A stretch of 64,000 nucleotides of DNA from contig JAXMAZ010000002.1 in the NCBI GenBank assembly GCA_046350115.1, positions 496,001 to 560,000 on the forward strand, given 5' to 3'. A program made the position numbers and the translations under genes. The notes under the pieces are model-generated. The model worked only from the letters and a program-made list of their open reading frames with translations, had not been told where the DNA came from and made no database searches. This document shows, one piece after another, positions 31,901 to 40,251 of this stretch. Source of the stretch: JAXMAZ01 sp046350115 (GTDB taxonomy: Bacteria; Planctomycetota; Planctomycetia; Gemmatales; Gemmataceae). The number at the start of each line of letters is the position of its first letter. Positions within the stretch are counted from its first letter, which is position 1.

Positions 31901-34900
31901 GGCGACGGCAACGGGTTGCGGTTCCTGTTCACCGCCGACTCGAACACACTGTTCTTCGACACGAAAGCCCAGGACGTGATCCCCGGCGACCGGGACGGCA
32001 CGACGGACGTGTTCGCATACACGTCACCGGGGTTCGGGTCGATCTCCGGCACCCTGTTCCGCGACTACAACGGGAACGGCGTCCGCGACGCCGGCGAGCC
32101 GGGCCTCGCCGGCCGGCCGGTGTTCCTCGACGCGAACGGCAACGGCCGGGCCGACCCCGGCGAACGCCGGCTGCAGACGGATGCGGCCGGCAACTACACC
32201 GTCCGCGACCTCGGGGCCGGGACGTACTCGGTCGGGGCGATCATCGAAGACGGCTTCCGGGCGACTACGCCGGCGGTGGTGTCGGTCCCGGTGGCGACCG
32301 GCACGACGGCCGTCACCGGCGTCAACTTCGGGGCCGAGCCGGCGGTGACGGACCTGGTGGTGACGGCCGTCACCGGGCCGGCGAGCGTGGCCGCCGGGCG
32401 GCCGGTCACCGTTTCCTGGGAGGTGCGGAACGCCGGTGGGTCGGCCGCTGCCGGCGACTGGCAGGATGCGGTGTACCTGTCCACCGACCAGACGCTCGAC
32501 GCGACCGACCTGTTACTCGGCACCGCCCCGCACACTGGCGGGCTGGCGGCCGGGTCCGCCTACGCCAACTCGGCCGCGTTCAACGCTCCGCCGCTGCTGA
32601 CCGGCCCGTTCTACACCCTGGTCCTGACCGACCGCCGGTCGCAGGTGCCGACCGACACCAACCGGTCGAACAACCTCGGCCGGTCGTTCGACCCGACGGC
32701 GGTGACGCTCCCCGCCCTGACCCTCGGCACCCCGCTCGCCGACTCGTTTACCGGGGCCAACCAAGACCGCTACTTCGTCATCGAGGTGCAACCCGGGCAG
32801 GCGGTCCGGCTCACCCTCGACAGCGCCGCGGCGGCCGGCGGGACCGAGCTGTACGCCGCCTTCGGCCGGCCGCCGACCGCTTACGAGTTCGACCACGCCG
32901 CCCGCGCCTTCGGCCAGCCGGACCAGCGGCTGACCATCCCGCTCACCCGGCCGGGGACGTACTACGTCCTCGCCCGCAGCCGGTTCGGGGCCGCTGCCAC
33001 CAGCGGGTTCACGATCGCCGCCGAAGTGGCCGGGTTCGGCGTCGAGTCGGTCGGGCTGACCGGCGGGCCGAACACCGGCCGGGTGACGGTCGCCATCCGC
33101 GGCACCGGGTTCACCCCGACGGCCACCGCCGCCCTGACCCTCGGGGCGACCACCGTCCCGGCGGCGGCCGTCGACTTCCGCGACCCGTCGCTGCTGTACG
33201 CCACCTTCGATCTGACCGGCCGGGCGCCCGGCAATTACGGGGTGCGGGTGACGGCCGGCGCCCAGTCGGCGACGCTGGCCGGGGCGTTCGCCGTCACCGC
33301 CCCGCAGCCGACCGTCGAGCGGCTGCCGCTCCAGCTGCTGGTCCCGGCCCAGGTGCGGGCCGGCCGCTCGGGGCGGGCGGTGGTCGAGTACGTGAACACC
33401 GGGGCGACCGATCTGGTCGCCCCGCTACTCATGCTGTCCGCCACGGACGCGGTACTCCGGCTGCCGGGCCAGCCGGAGTACGCCGACGGTCCGGTGATGT
33501 TCCTCGGGGTCGCCGCGGACGGGCCGGCCGGGGTGCTACGGCCGGGGCAGCGGGGGCGGGTGGAGGTCGAGTTCCGGTCCACCGGGCCGGCCGGCGAGTT
33601 CATCGTGTTCGACCTGGACGAGGCCGACACCACGGCGGCAATGGACTGGGCTGCCGGCAAGAGCGTGCTGCGGCCGGCGAACATCCCGACGGACGCCTGG
33701 GACGCGGTGTTCGCCAACTTCCTGGCCGACGCCGGCTCGACCGTCACCCAGTACGTGTCGCTGCTGGCCCAGACGGCGACAAATCTGAGCGCCGGCGGGG
33801 TGGTAACGCCGGACGTGATCCGCCTGTTGAGCGCGGCCATCGACGACGCGAACGCGACGAACACCGCCGGGTCGCTGGCCACGGTGACGGACGCCAGCCT
33901 GCCGGCCCCGGGGTTCGCCCTCACCTTCAGCCGGTCGCACCAGCAGTCGATCGGCGGGCGGTACACGGTCGGGCCGTTCGGCCGCGGGTGGGCGGTCAAC
34001 TGGGACGGCCGGGCCGCGGCGGTGACGGGCGGCGACGTGTCGGTGGTGTTCGGGGCCGGCCGGCGGTTCTTCTTCCGCCAGCCGGACGGCAGCTTCCTCA
34101 GCACCGGCGGCGACACCGGCACGCTGACGCTCGCCGCCGGCGTGTACACCGTGACCGAGCGGGACGGGTCGCTCACCCGGTTCCGGGCGGACGGCCGGTT
34201 CGACTTCACCCAGGACGCGAGCGGCAACCGCGTCACCGCCGGGTACGACGGCAACGGCCGGCTCACCTCGCTCACCCACACCGGCGGGGCGACGATCACC
34301 CTGACCTACAACGCTCAGGGCCGGATCAACCAGCTCACCGACTCGGCCGGCCGGACGGTGACGTACACCTACGACGCCGGCGGCGAGCAGCTGACCGGGT
34401 ACACCGACCAGTACGGCAGTCACACCTACACCTATGTCACCGGCCAGGGGATCGCCCGGGAACACGCCCTGGCGTCGGTCAACTTTTCGGACGACACGCA
34501 CCGCGTCTTCGCTTACGACGCCCGCGGCCGGCTGGTCAGCGAGGAGCGGGACGGCGGCCAGCAGCGTGTGACCTACGCCTACCGGCCCGGCGGGTACACG
34601 GTCACCGACGCGGCCGGCGGGGCCACCACCCGGCTGTTCGACGAGTACGGCCAGCTCGTCCGTGAGATCGACCCGCTCGGCCGGATCAGCACCTTCACCT
34701 ACGACGCCGCCGGCCGGCTGACCCGGGCCGAGGCGCCCGGCGGCACGGTGAACGAGTACACCTACGACACCCGGGGCAACCTCTCGACGTTCCGGGACGC
34801 GGCCGGACGGGTGACGGCGTTCGTCTACGACGCCCGGGGCAACCTCACCTCGTTCACCGACGCGGCCGGCCGGACCACCGGCTACCGGTACGACGCGGCC

Positions 34901-37900
34901 AACAACCTGCTCGGCGTCGACGACCCGAACGGCACCGGTGCGCAGTTCACTTACGACTCGGCCGGCAACCCGACCTCGGTCACCAACCGCCGCGGCTCGG
35001 CGATCACCACGCAGACGAATGCGGCCGGCCAGATCACGAAGAAGACCTACGCCGACGGCACGTCCGTCGCGTACACCTACGACCCCCGCGGCCGACTGGC
35101 GACGGCGACCGACGCGACCGGGACGACCACCCTCACCTACGACGGCACCGACGCGCTGACCAAGGTCGCCTACCCCGGCGGCCAATTCCTCCAGTTCCTG
35201 GTCAACATCATCGGCCAGCGAACCCGGTCCACGGATCAGGACGGGTTCGTCGTCAACTACAGCTACGACGACCTCGGCCGGCTGGACAAGCTGACCGACG
35301 GGGCGAATGGGCTGATCGTGGACTACACCTACGACGCGGCCGGCCGGCTGGTCCGCGAGGAGAACGGGAACGGCACGGTCACCACCAGCGTGTACGACGC
35401 CGCCGGCCAGCTGCTCGTCCTCACCCACTTCGCCCCGGACGGGGCGGTAAACAGCAAGTTCGAGTACACCTACGACAACTTCGGCCGGCGGGTCAGAAGC
35501 ACCCTGACCGATACCGACCCGGCCACCGCCGACGGCCAGACGACCTACGGCTACGACGCCGGCGGCCAGCTGGTGTCGGTGGCCCTGCCCGGCGGGCGGA
35601 CCATCACCTACCAGTACGACGCGGTGGGCAACCGGGTGTCAGTGACGGACGGGGCTGTCGTCACCAAGTACACGACGAACGCCGCCAACCAGTACACCCG
35701 GGTCGGCGACACCACGTACACCTACGACGCCGACGGCAACCTGACCGCCAAGAGCGACCCGTCCGGCACGACGAGCTACACGTTCGACGCCGAGAACCGG
35801 CTGGCCGGCGTGTCCGGGCCGGGCTTGACCGCGACCTACACCTACGACGCCATCGGCCACCGGAACGCGAAGACGGTCAACGGCCAAACGACGAAGTACC
35901 TTCTCGATCCCGCCGGCCTCTCGAGCGTCGTCGGTGAATACGACGGCAGCGGCACGAATCTGGCGAACTACGCCTACGGCGGCGGGCTGGTCAGCCGGGT
36001 CGGAGCCGATGGGAAAGCGGCGTACTACGACTACGACGCCACCGGCAACACGACCGGGATGACCGACGCCGGCGGCCAGTACGCCAACCGTTACGGCTAC
36101 CTGCCGTTCGGCCAGGTGACAAGCTATCGAGCCGACCTCGCGAACCCCTACACGTTTGTCGGCGCCCTCGGCATCCGCCAAGACGCCGCGGACTTGTTCG
36201 ACATGCGTGCGCGAGAGTACGACGCGACGGCCGGGCGGTTCGTGTCGATCGATCCCACCGGCCTTCAAGGCGGCGACATCAACCTGTTCCGCTACGTGGC
36301 GAACGATCCGGTAAACGTGACGGACCCCAGCGGCAAGGATGGGGGGGTGGTGATCGCCTGCATTATCATCGTGGGTTCGTTGTTAATTCTCGCGGGCGGT
36401 TGTTGTCGGCAGAACCCCGCCGTACCTCCGCCGCCGGCGCCGCCGGTGACGCAGCCGAGCAACCAGCCGATCATCTACATGGGGCCGAACGGGACTGGCG
36501 ATCCTGCAAATGCAGGTGGCGGGAGTTGTTCGTGCGGCGGTCCGAGCTGCAACTGCAAGTGCCCGCCCGGAGTGCCCGGCGTCCCCGGCAAGCGGGCGGG
36601 GGACGGCAAAGTCTTCGCCGTCGCCAGCGGCGACCCGAACGACCTCACCGGCCCGGCCGGGGTCGGACCCGCCCGGTACGTGGTGGCCGACGCCACCCTG
36701 CCGTACACCGTCCGGTTCGAGAACGTGCCGACCGCCACCGCGTCGGCTCAAGAGGTGTTCGTCACCCTCCAGTTGGACGCCGACCTCGACCCGGCCACCT
36801 TCGAGCTGGGCGACCTCGGGTTCGGCAACGTGCGAATCGACGTGCCGGACGGCCTGCAGTCCTACGCCACCGTGGTCCCGTACCAGCCGGCCGGCAGCGT
36901 CCCGCTGACCGTCACCGTGACGGTCGCCCTGGACGCCGGCACCCGGACCGTCACCTGGACGTTCCGCAGCGTGGACGCGGCCACCGGCCTCCTGCCGGAC
37001 GGGGCGGCCGACGGGTTCCTGCCGCCGAACGTCACCCCCGGCCAGGGCGAAGGGTTCGTCCGGTTCTCGGCCCGCCCGCTGGCCGCCACACCGACGAACG
37101 CCGTCATCGCCCAGCAGGCGTCCCTCGTGTTCGACACGAACGCCCCGATCGTGACGAACGTGTTCGCCAACACGATCGACCGCGACCCGCCGACGAGCAG
37201 CGTCGCGGCGTTGCCGGCGACCACCACGAACACCAACTTCCCGGTGGCGTGGGCCGGGGCCGACCCCGGGGCCGGGGTGGCGAGCTACGACGTGTTCGTG
37301 TCGGTGAACGGCGGGGCGTTCACCCGCTGGCTGGACGACACGACGGCGACAACGGCCAACTACCCCGGGGCGGTCGGCAACAAGTACGGGTTCTACAGTG
37401 TGGCGATGGACCTGCTCGGCCAGACCCAGCCGATGCCGAGCGGCGAACAGGCGACGACGCAGGTGGTGCCGGTCAGCCCGCCGCCGAACACCCCGCCGAC
37501 CATCTCGGACGTGGCGAACCTGACCACCACCGGCCCCACCGCCCCGCTGCCGCTCACCGTCGGGGACGCGGAGACGCCGGCCGCCGCGCTGTTGGTGACG
37601 GCCGGCTCGTCGAACCCCGCCCTGGTGCCGCTGGGGAACATCGCGCTCCGCGGGAGCGGAGCGAACCGGACGGTGGCCGTCACCCCGGCGGCCGGGCAGA
37701 GCGGGGCAGCGACCATCACCCTGACCGTGACCGACGCCGGCGGGCTGACGGCCACGGATACGTTCGTCGTCACCGTCCCGCCCGTCTCCCCACCACCTCC
37801 TCCGCCACCCCCGCCTCCGCCCCCCCCACCTCCGCCGCCACCGGGGACGGCGTACCGGCTCGCGACCACGTTCGCCGTCGGGGCCGGGGCCGGCGGGCCG

Positions 37901-38809
37901 GGGGCCGTCCGCTCGTTTCAGGCGTCCGGCAGCGAGCGGCTGAGCCTGACCCCGTTCGACTCGTCCCCCGGCGGGGTGCGGGTGGCGGAGGCCGACTTCA
38001 CCGGGGACGGCGTCGCCGACGTGGCCGTCGGCACCGGGCCGGGCCGGGCGTCCCTGGTGATCATCTTCGACGGGAAGACCTCGGCCGAGCTGTTCCGGGT
38101 GGAGCCGTTCGAGGCGGCGTTCCTCGGCGGGGTGTTCGTTGCCGCCGGCGACCTGACCGGCGACGGCCGGGCCGAGCTGGTCGTCAGCCCGGACGAAGGA
38201 GGCGGCCCCCGCCTGCGGGTGTTCAGCGGGGCCGGGTTCGATCAGATCGCCGACTTCTTCGGCATCGACGACCCGAACTTCCGGGGCGGCGCCCGGGCCG
38301 GGGTCGGCGACCTCACCGGCGACGGCCGGGGCGACCTCGTCGTCAGTGCCGGGTTCGGCGGCGGCCCTCGGGTCGCGGCGTTCGACGGCACGTCGCTCGT
38401 CGATGGGGCGTTCACCAAGAAGCCGTTCGCCGACTTCTTCGCCTTCGAGGAGGGGCTTCGCAACGGCGTCTTCATCACCGCCGGCGACCTGGACGGGGAC
38501 GGATTCGGCGAGCTGGTCGCCGGGGCCGGGCCGGGCGGCGGGCCGCGGGTCAGCGCCTTCGACGGCAAGCAACTGATGCGGGCGAACAAACCGGCCCGGA
38601 CCACCGACTTCTTCGCCGGCGACACCGACAACCGCGGCGGGGTACGGGTGGCGGTCAAGAACCTGGATGGCGACGGCCGCGGCGACCTGGTGACCGGGGC
38701 CGGGACCGGCGGCGGCAGCCGGGTGTCCGCTTACCGCGGGTCGAACGGGTCCGAGCTGCTCGGGTTCGACGCGGTGCCGGGATTCACCGGCGGGGTGTTC
38801 GTCGGCTGA
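28985..38809 (+). CDS. Giant surface protein: PD40, CARDB, YD/RHS and FG-GAP repeats (3,274 aa)
   Basis: ATG 28985 follows GGGAGA. The N-terminus has the planctomycete motif WLEGLEERLAPT (~residues 19-30). Domains in order: about 14 PD40-type propeller repeats (SADGRFVTFVSGAADLV, ~60-1015); SdrD-B-like (~1017-1115); CARDB (VTVSWEVRNAGGSAAAG, ~1122-1240); PPC-like (~1241-1340); RHS-type N-region and some 25 YD repeats (YTYDAAGRLVREENG, ~1640-2330); RHS core (AREYDATAGRFVSIDPTGL, ~2400-2440); a hydrophobic segment (VVIACIIIVGSLLILAGG, ~2456-2473); a conserved region after SGDPNDLTGPAGVG (~2545-2735); Ig-like; an 18-Pro run; and FG-GAP blades ending GGVFVG. Likely exported and surface-displayed. 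No frameshift over 9.8 kb. Confidence 0.9.
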   Translation: MARRRDRINRPVRHLRTWLEGLEERLAPTVTPLTVAEESRLGLSAAGLCQFLSASADGQLFAFQSDAPDLVANDFNDLPDVFVYHRATGRVALASVNAAGTGSGNDRSQNPKISPDGRYVLFESRATDLLPNTPPFVTQLFARDLQTGATVLVSTNDAGQFPARGSTGGSWSPDSTKVVFQSDWGGFVANDVGGQTDIFLRDLTTKKTIRVSEAKNGTEAVPGATFFGDLSRNAHLSDDGRFVTFLSFAKNLGPTDSNTFADVYIKDLQTGAVDLATVDTVGVNQASGNATLTSRPISADGRYVVFQAAGKNLAPGGTDNDQNVYLRDRVAGTTTLLSANPAGVGRGGAAPVITADGRFVAFVSTGGDLDPTLTPYPGEYNVFRRDLSDGSTRLVSVDRTGTKGGSGRSGFGFYDNIFTIAEPVVSPDGRYVLFPSDATDLTADPDVPSTRDLFRRDMQAGKTTLVSAGGNDWSHTPAASADLSVIAFETLATNLVPGDRNGRGDVVVRDPASKVVSLISRREPLLPATRTVGGTLTSVTPDGRFVGFTAASTNDYAPGVMFKAGTSAYVRDTLTGAVTVVDLAPDGKTAVGGSSPVPTPDGRFVAFVSGSQTIVNGITYVGPVGGFFSSDVYLRDLAAGVTRIVSVDPTGTKSNDDRGVGDVAVSADGRFVVFTSTSTNLVPGLTNPTNRQAVYLRDMATNKTVLVSRNLANDGKISGNSFNVSMSADGRFVTFVSGAADLVANDTNGAADVFQWDRLTGAVTLVSAAVGTGAPGNGESGEFVGTRPVVTPDGRFVAFGSRATNLTALSDPDPSSYDVFVRDMQTGTTTLVSVNTAGTAAAGGSRFPSISADGKQVAFLGESGGLVSPSPQFPNQTQAYVRDLTTGVTKLVSVTPDGKAPNGSVTTSAGNAVDAPTISPDGQRVAFRSTATDLASGFADANGGQSDVYVRELAAGVTRLVTANQSGTAGAAGDGNGLRFLFTADSNTLFFDTKAQDVIPGDRDGTTDVFAYTSPGFGSISGTLFRDYNGNGVRDAGEPGLAGRPVFLDANGNGRADPGERRLQTDAAGNYTVRDLGAGTYSVGAIIEDGFRATTPAVVSVPVATGTTAVTGVNFGAEPAVTDLVVTAVTGPASVAAGRPVTVSWEVRNAGGSAAAGDWQDAVYLSTDQTLDATDLLLGTAPHTGGLAAGSAYANSAAFNAPPLLTGPFYTLVLTDRRSQVPTDTNRSNNLGRSFDPTAVTLPALTLGTPLADSFTGANQDRYFVIEVQPGQAVRLTLDSAAAAGGTELYAAFGRPPTAYEFDHAARAFGQPDQRLTIPLTRPGTYYVLARSRFGAAATSGFTIAAEVAGFGVESVGLTGGPNTGRVTVAIRGTGFTPTATAALTLGATTVPAAAVDFRDPSLLYATFDLTGRAPGNYGVRVTAGAQSATLAGAFAVTAPQPTVERLPLQLLVPAQVRAGRSGRAVVEYVNTGATDLVAPLLMLSATDAVLRLPGQPEYADGPVMFLGVAADGPAGVLRPGQRGRVEVEFRSTGPAGEFIVFDLDEADTTAAMDWAAGKSVLRPANIPTDAWDAVFANFLADAGSTVTQYVSLLAQTATNLSAGGVVTPDVIRLLSAAIDDANATNTAGSLATVTDASLPAPGFALTFSRSHQQSIGGRYTVGPFGRGWAVNWDGRAAAVTGGDVSVVFGAGRRFFFRQPDGSFLSTGGDTGTLTLAAGVYTVTERDGSLTRFRADGRFDFTQDASGNRVTAGYDGNGRLTSLTHTGGATITLTYNAQGRINQLTDSAGRTVTYTYDAGGEQLTGYTDQYGSHTYTYVTGQGIAREHALASVNFSDDTHRVFAYDARGRLVSEERDGGQQRVTYAYRPGGYTVTDAAGGATTRLFDEYGQLVREIDPLGRISTFTYDAAGRLTRAEAPGGTVNEYTYDTRGNLSTFRDAAGRVTAFVYDARGNLTSFTDAAGRTTGYRYDAANNLLGVDDPNGTGAQFTYDSAGNPTSVTNRRGSAITTQTNAAGQITKKTYADGTSVAYTYDPRGRLATATDATGTTTLTYDGTDALTKVAYPGGQFLQFLVNIIGQRTRSTDQDGFVVNYSYDDLGRLDKLTDGANGLIVDYTYDAAGRLVREENGNGTVTTSVYDAAGQLLVLTHFAPDGAVNSKFEYTYDNFGRRVRSTLTDTDPATADGQTTYGYDAGGQLVSVALPGGRTITYQYDAVGNRVSVTDGAVVTKYTTNAANQYTRVGDTTYTYDADGNLTAKSDPSGTTSYTFDAENRLAGVSGPGLTATYTYDAIGHRNAKTVNGQTTKYLLDPAGLSSVVGEYDGSGTNLANYAYGGGLVSRVGADGKAAYYDYDATGNTTGMTDAGGQYANRYGYLPFGQVTSYRADLANPYTFVGALGIRQDAADLFDMRAREYDATAGRFVSIDPTGLQGGDINLFRYVANDPVNVTDPSGKDGGVVIACIIIVGSLLILAGGCCRQNPAVPPPPAPPVTQPSNQPIIYMGPNGTGDPANAGGGSCSCGGPSCNCKCPPGVPGVPGKRAGDGKVFAVASGDPNDLTGPAGVGPARYVVADATLPYTVRFENVPTATASAQEVFVTLQLDADLDPATFELGDLGFGNVRIDVPDGLQSYATVVPYQPAGSVPLTVTVTVALDAGTRTVTWTFRSVDAATGLLPDGAADGFLPPNVTPGQGEGFVRFSARPLAATPTNAVIAQQASLVFDTNAPIVTNVFANTIDRDPPTSSVAALPATTTNTNFPVAWAGADPGAGVASYDVFVSVNGGAFTRWLDDTTATTANYPGAVGNKYGFYSVAMDLLGQTQPMPSGEQATTQVVPVSPPPNTPPTISDVANLTTTGPTAPLPLTVGDAETPAAALLVTAGSSNPALVPLGNIALRGSGANRTVAVTPAAGQSGAATITLTVTDAGGLTATDTFVVTVPPVSPPPPPPPPPPPPPPPPPPGTAYRLATTFAVGAGAGGPGAVRSFQASGSERLSLTPFDSSPGGVRVAEADFTGDGVADVAVGTGPGRASLVIIFDGKTSAELFRVEPFEAAFLGGVFVAAGDLTGDGRAELVVSPDEGGGPRLRVFSGAGFDQIADFFGIDDPNFRGGARAGVGDLTGDGRGDLVVSAGFGGGPRVAAFDGTSLVDGAFTKKPFADFFAFEEGLRNGVFITAGDLDGDGFGELVAGAGPGGGPRVSAFDGKQLMRANKPARTTDFFAGDTDNRGGVRVAVKNLDGDGRGDLVTGAGTGGGSRVSAYRGSNGSELLGFDAVPGFTGGVFVG

Positions 38810-38957
38810 CGGCCTTTCAGGTCACCGGCCTGACCCCGTTGCTCTCTTTCGGTGCAGTGCCCGGTTCGCCGGCGGCGTATTCCCCGTTTGAACCGGCGGT
38901 ATGGGGGTGCTGCGATGGCGGTGATTCCGGTGGCGGTCGTGGCACCGCCATTTGCCC

Positions 38958-39240
38958 CTACCCCGACCGTTCTACCGCCCGGACCAGGGCCAGAACGCCT
39001 ACCCGGATCGGTTGTGGCAGGTCCGCCCAGCGGCGCGTCACTTCGGCCAGGTCGGGATCGTCACTGTAGACCAGTACATCCGACGGTACATCCACCGGAC
39101 GCACGTTGCAGAAGTCGATGTCAGATGGCGGGTTGTGGTCAGCGTCCGGCCGGCTGTTAACCGGCGGGTCGAAGGTTTGAATCCTTCCGGGGAGCTTTTT
39201 CACCGAGTTTTTGAACCAAGTCCACTTCACTTTACCGGTC
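38958..39240 (-). pseudogene. Integrase C-terminal tail remnant at a tRNA-Asn site
   Basis: The minus-strand frame reads across the tRNA-Asn core (LPGRIQTFDPPVNSRP) and ends DPDLAEVTRRWADLPQPIRVGVLALVRAVERSG. Its end matches the tail at 13489-13728 (D-x-DL-xx-V-xxx-W-xx-LP-xx-I...ALV). No integrase body with catalytic motifs is attached to the right of the core. It therefore looks like the right end of an integrated or partly lost element whose integrase body is elsewhere. Confidence 0.55.
39146..39195 (+). repeat. tRNA-Asn(GTT) 3' fragment, probable attachment core
   Basis: Anticodon arm GCCGG-CTGTTAA-CCGGC (anticodon GTT, 39156-39158), variable loop GGGTC, T arm GAAGG-TTTGAAT-CCTTC and acceptor strand CGGGGAG plus C are present, followed by TTTTT. 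The 5' acceptor and D arm are missing, so it is a tRNA-Asn fragment left by an element integrating into a tRNA 3' end. A second copy of the core is not seen in this window. Confidence 0.7.
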
Positions 39241-39430
39241 CGATTGCTGGTGTCTTGCTCGGGCCGTGGCCACTTCCGGTCTGACCGACCAGGTCGTTTC
39301 TTGTCCCTGTCCGTCCCGCTACGCCGAATCCGCGGCCGGCCCACGGACGCGGTCCGCCGGTGACCGGGGTCGGGTTGACCGGCGGTTCTGGACCCGGCTA
39401 TGGTGGTGGCCCATTCGTTGGAGGATCGCC

Positions 39431-40082
39431 GTGGTACGCCGCCCACTCGCCCTGCTCGCCCTGACCCTGCTCGCCGGCCCGGCGGCCGCCCAGCCGCGGC
39501 CGGTGGACACCCTGCGGGACAGCGTCGAGGTGCTCGACGAGCTGCACCGGATCAAGCTCCAGGGGATCCCCCCCCGGCTGCTCCGGGACGCCCACGCGGT
39601 GGCCGTCATCCCGCGGGTGGTGAAGGCCGGGTTCATGATCGGCGGGCGGGCCGGGTTCGGGGTGCTGCTCGCCCGCGGGGAGGACGGGAACTGGGGGGAG
39701 CCGACGTTCCTCCGGCTGGGCGGGGCCAGCTTCGGGTTCCAGGCCGGGGTGCAGGCGGCCGACGTGGTGCTGGTGTTCCGGAACAAGGACAGCGTGGACC
39801 GGCTGCTGCGGGGGCGGGGAAGTTGACCCTGGGGGCGGACGCGGCCGTCGCCGCCGGCCCGGTCGGCCGCCAGGCAGTGGCCGGCACCGACGCCCGGCTG
39901 AGCGCCGAGATCCTGTCCTACTCCCGGGCCAGAGGGCTGTTCGCCGGGGTGTCCTCGGCGGGGCGGTGGTCCAGCCGGCCCTCGAGATGAACCGGGAGTA
40001 CCGCGGCCGGGCCGACCGGCCGGACGCCCAGAAGGCGGTGGCCGACCTGAAGGCCAAGTTGCAGGATTTGGCCCGGAACTGA
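39431..40082 (+). pseudogene. SYLF/YSC84-type lipid-binding domain protein, frameshifted
   Basis: GTG 39431 follows GGAGG. The signal peptide (VRRPLALLALTLLAGPAAAQ) precedes a SYLF-like domain: LRDAHAVAVIPRVVKAGFMIGGRAGFGVLL, then PTFLRLGGASFGFQAGVQAADVVLVF. At about 39820 one base shifts the frame to LTLGADAAVAAGPVGRQAVA, and near 39955 a second shift leads to GGAVVQPALEMNREYRG and the stop at 40082. All typical motifs survive across three frames (about 216 residues). SYLF proteins bind lipids at the envelope. Recently inactivated, or assembly indels. Confidence 0.75.
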
Positions 40083-40251
40083 CACACCCCGGCGCAGGTG
40101 AACCCGCGTCCGACCGGGTGGCGGGCCGACTGCCGGTGGACGCGGGGGCCGGCCCAGATCCGCCCGCCGGACCTGTCCGCACTGTGTACCCTAGCCGGAC
40201 CGGCCCGCAAGTCGGCGGGCCGGCTGTTCTTGTCCGGGTGGGTAGGCGACC

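Noticed and set aside
37790..37845. CCNCC microsatellite as a separate element
   Set aside because: It encodes the 18-proline linker of the giant protein and needs no other explanation.
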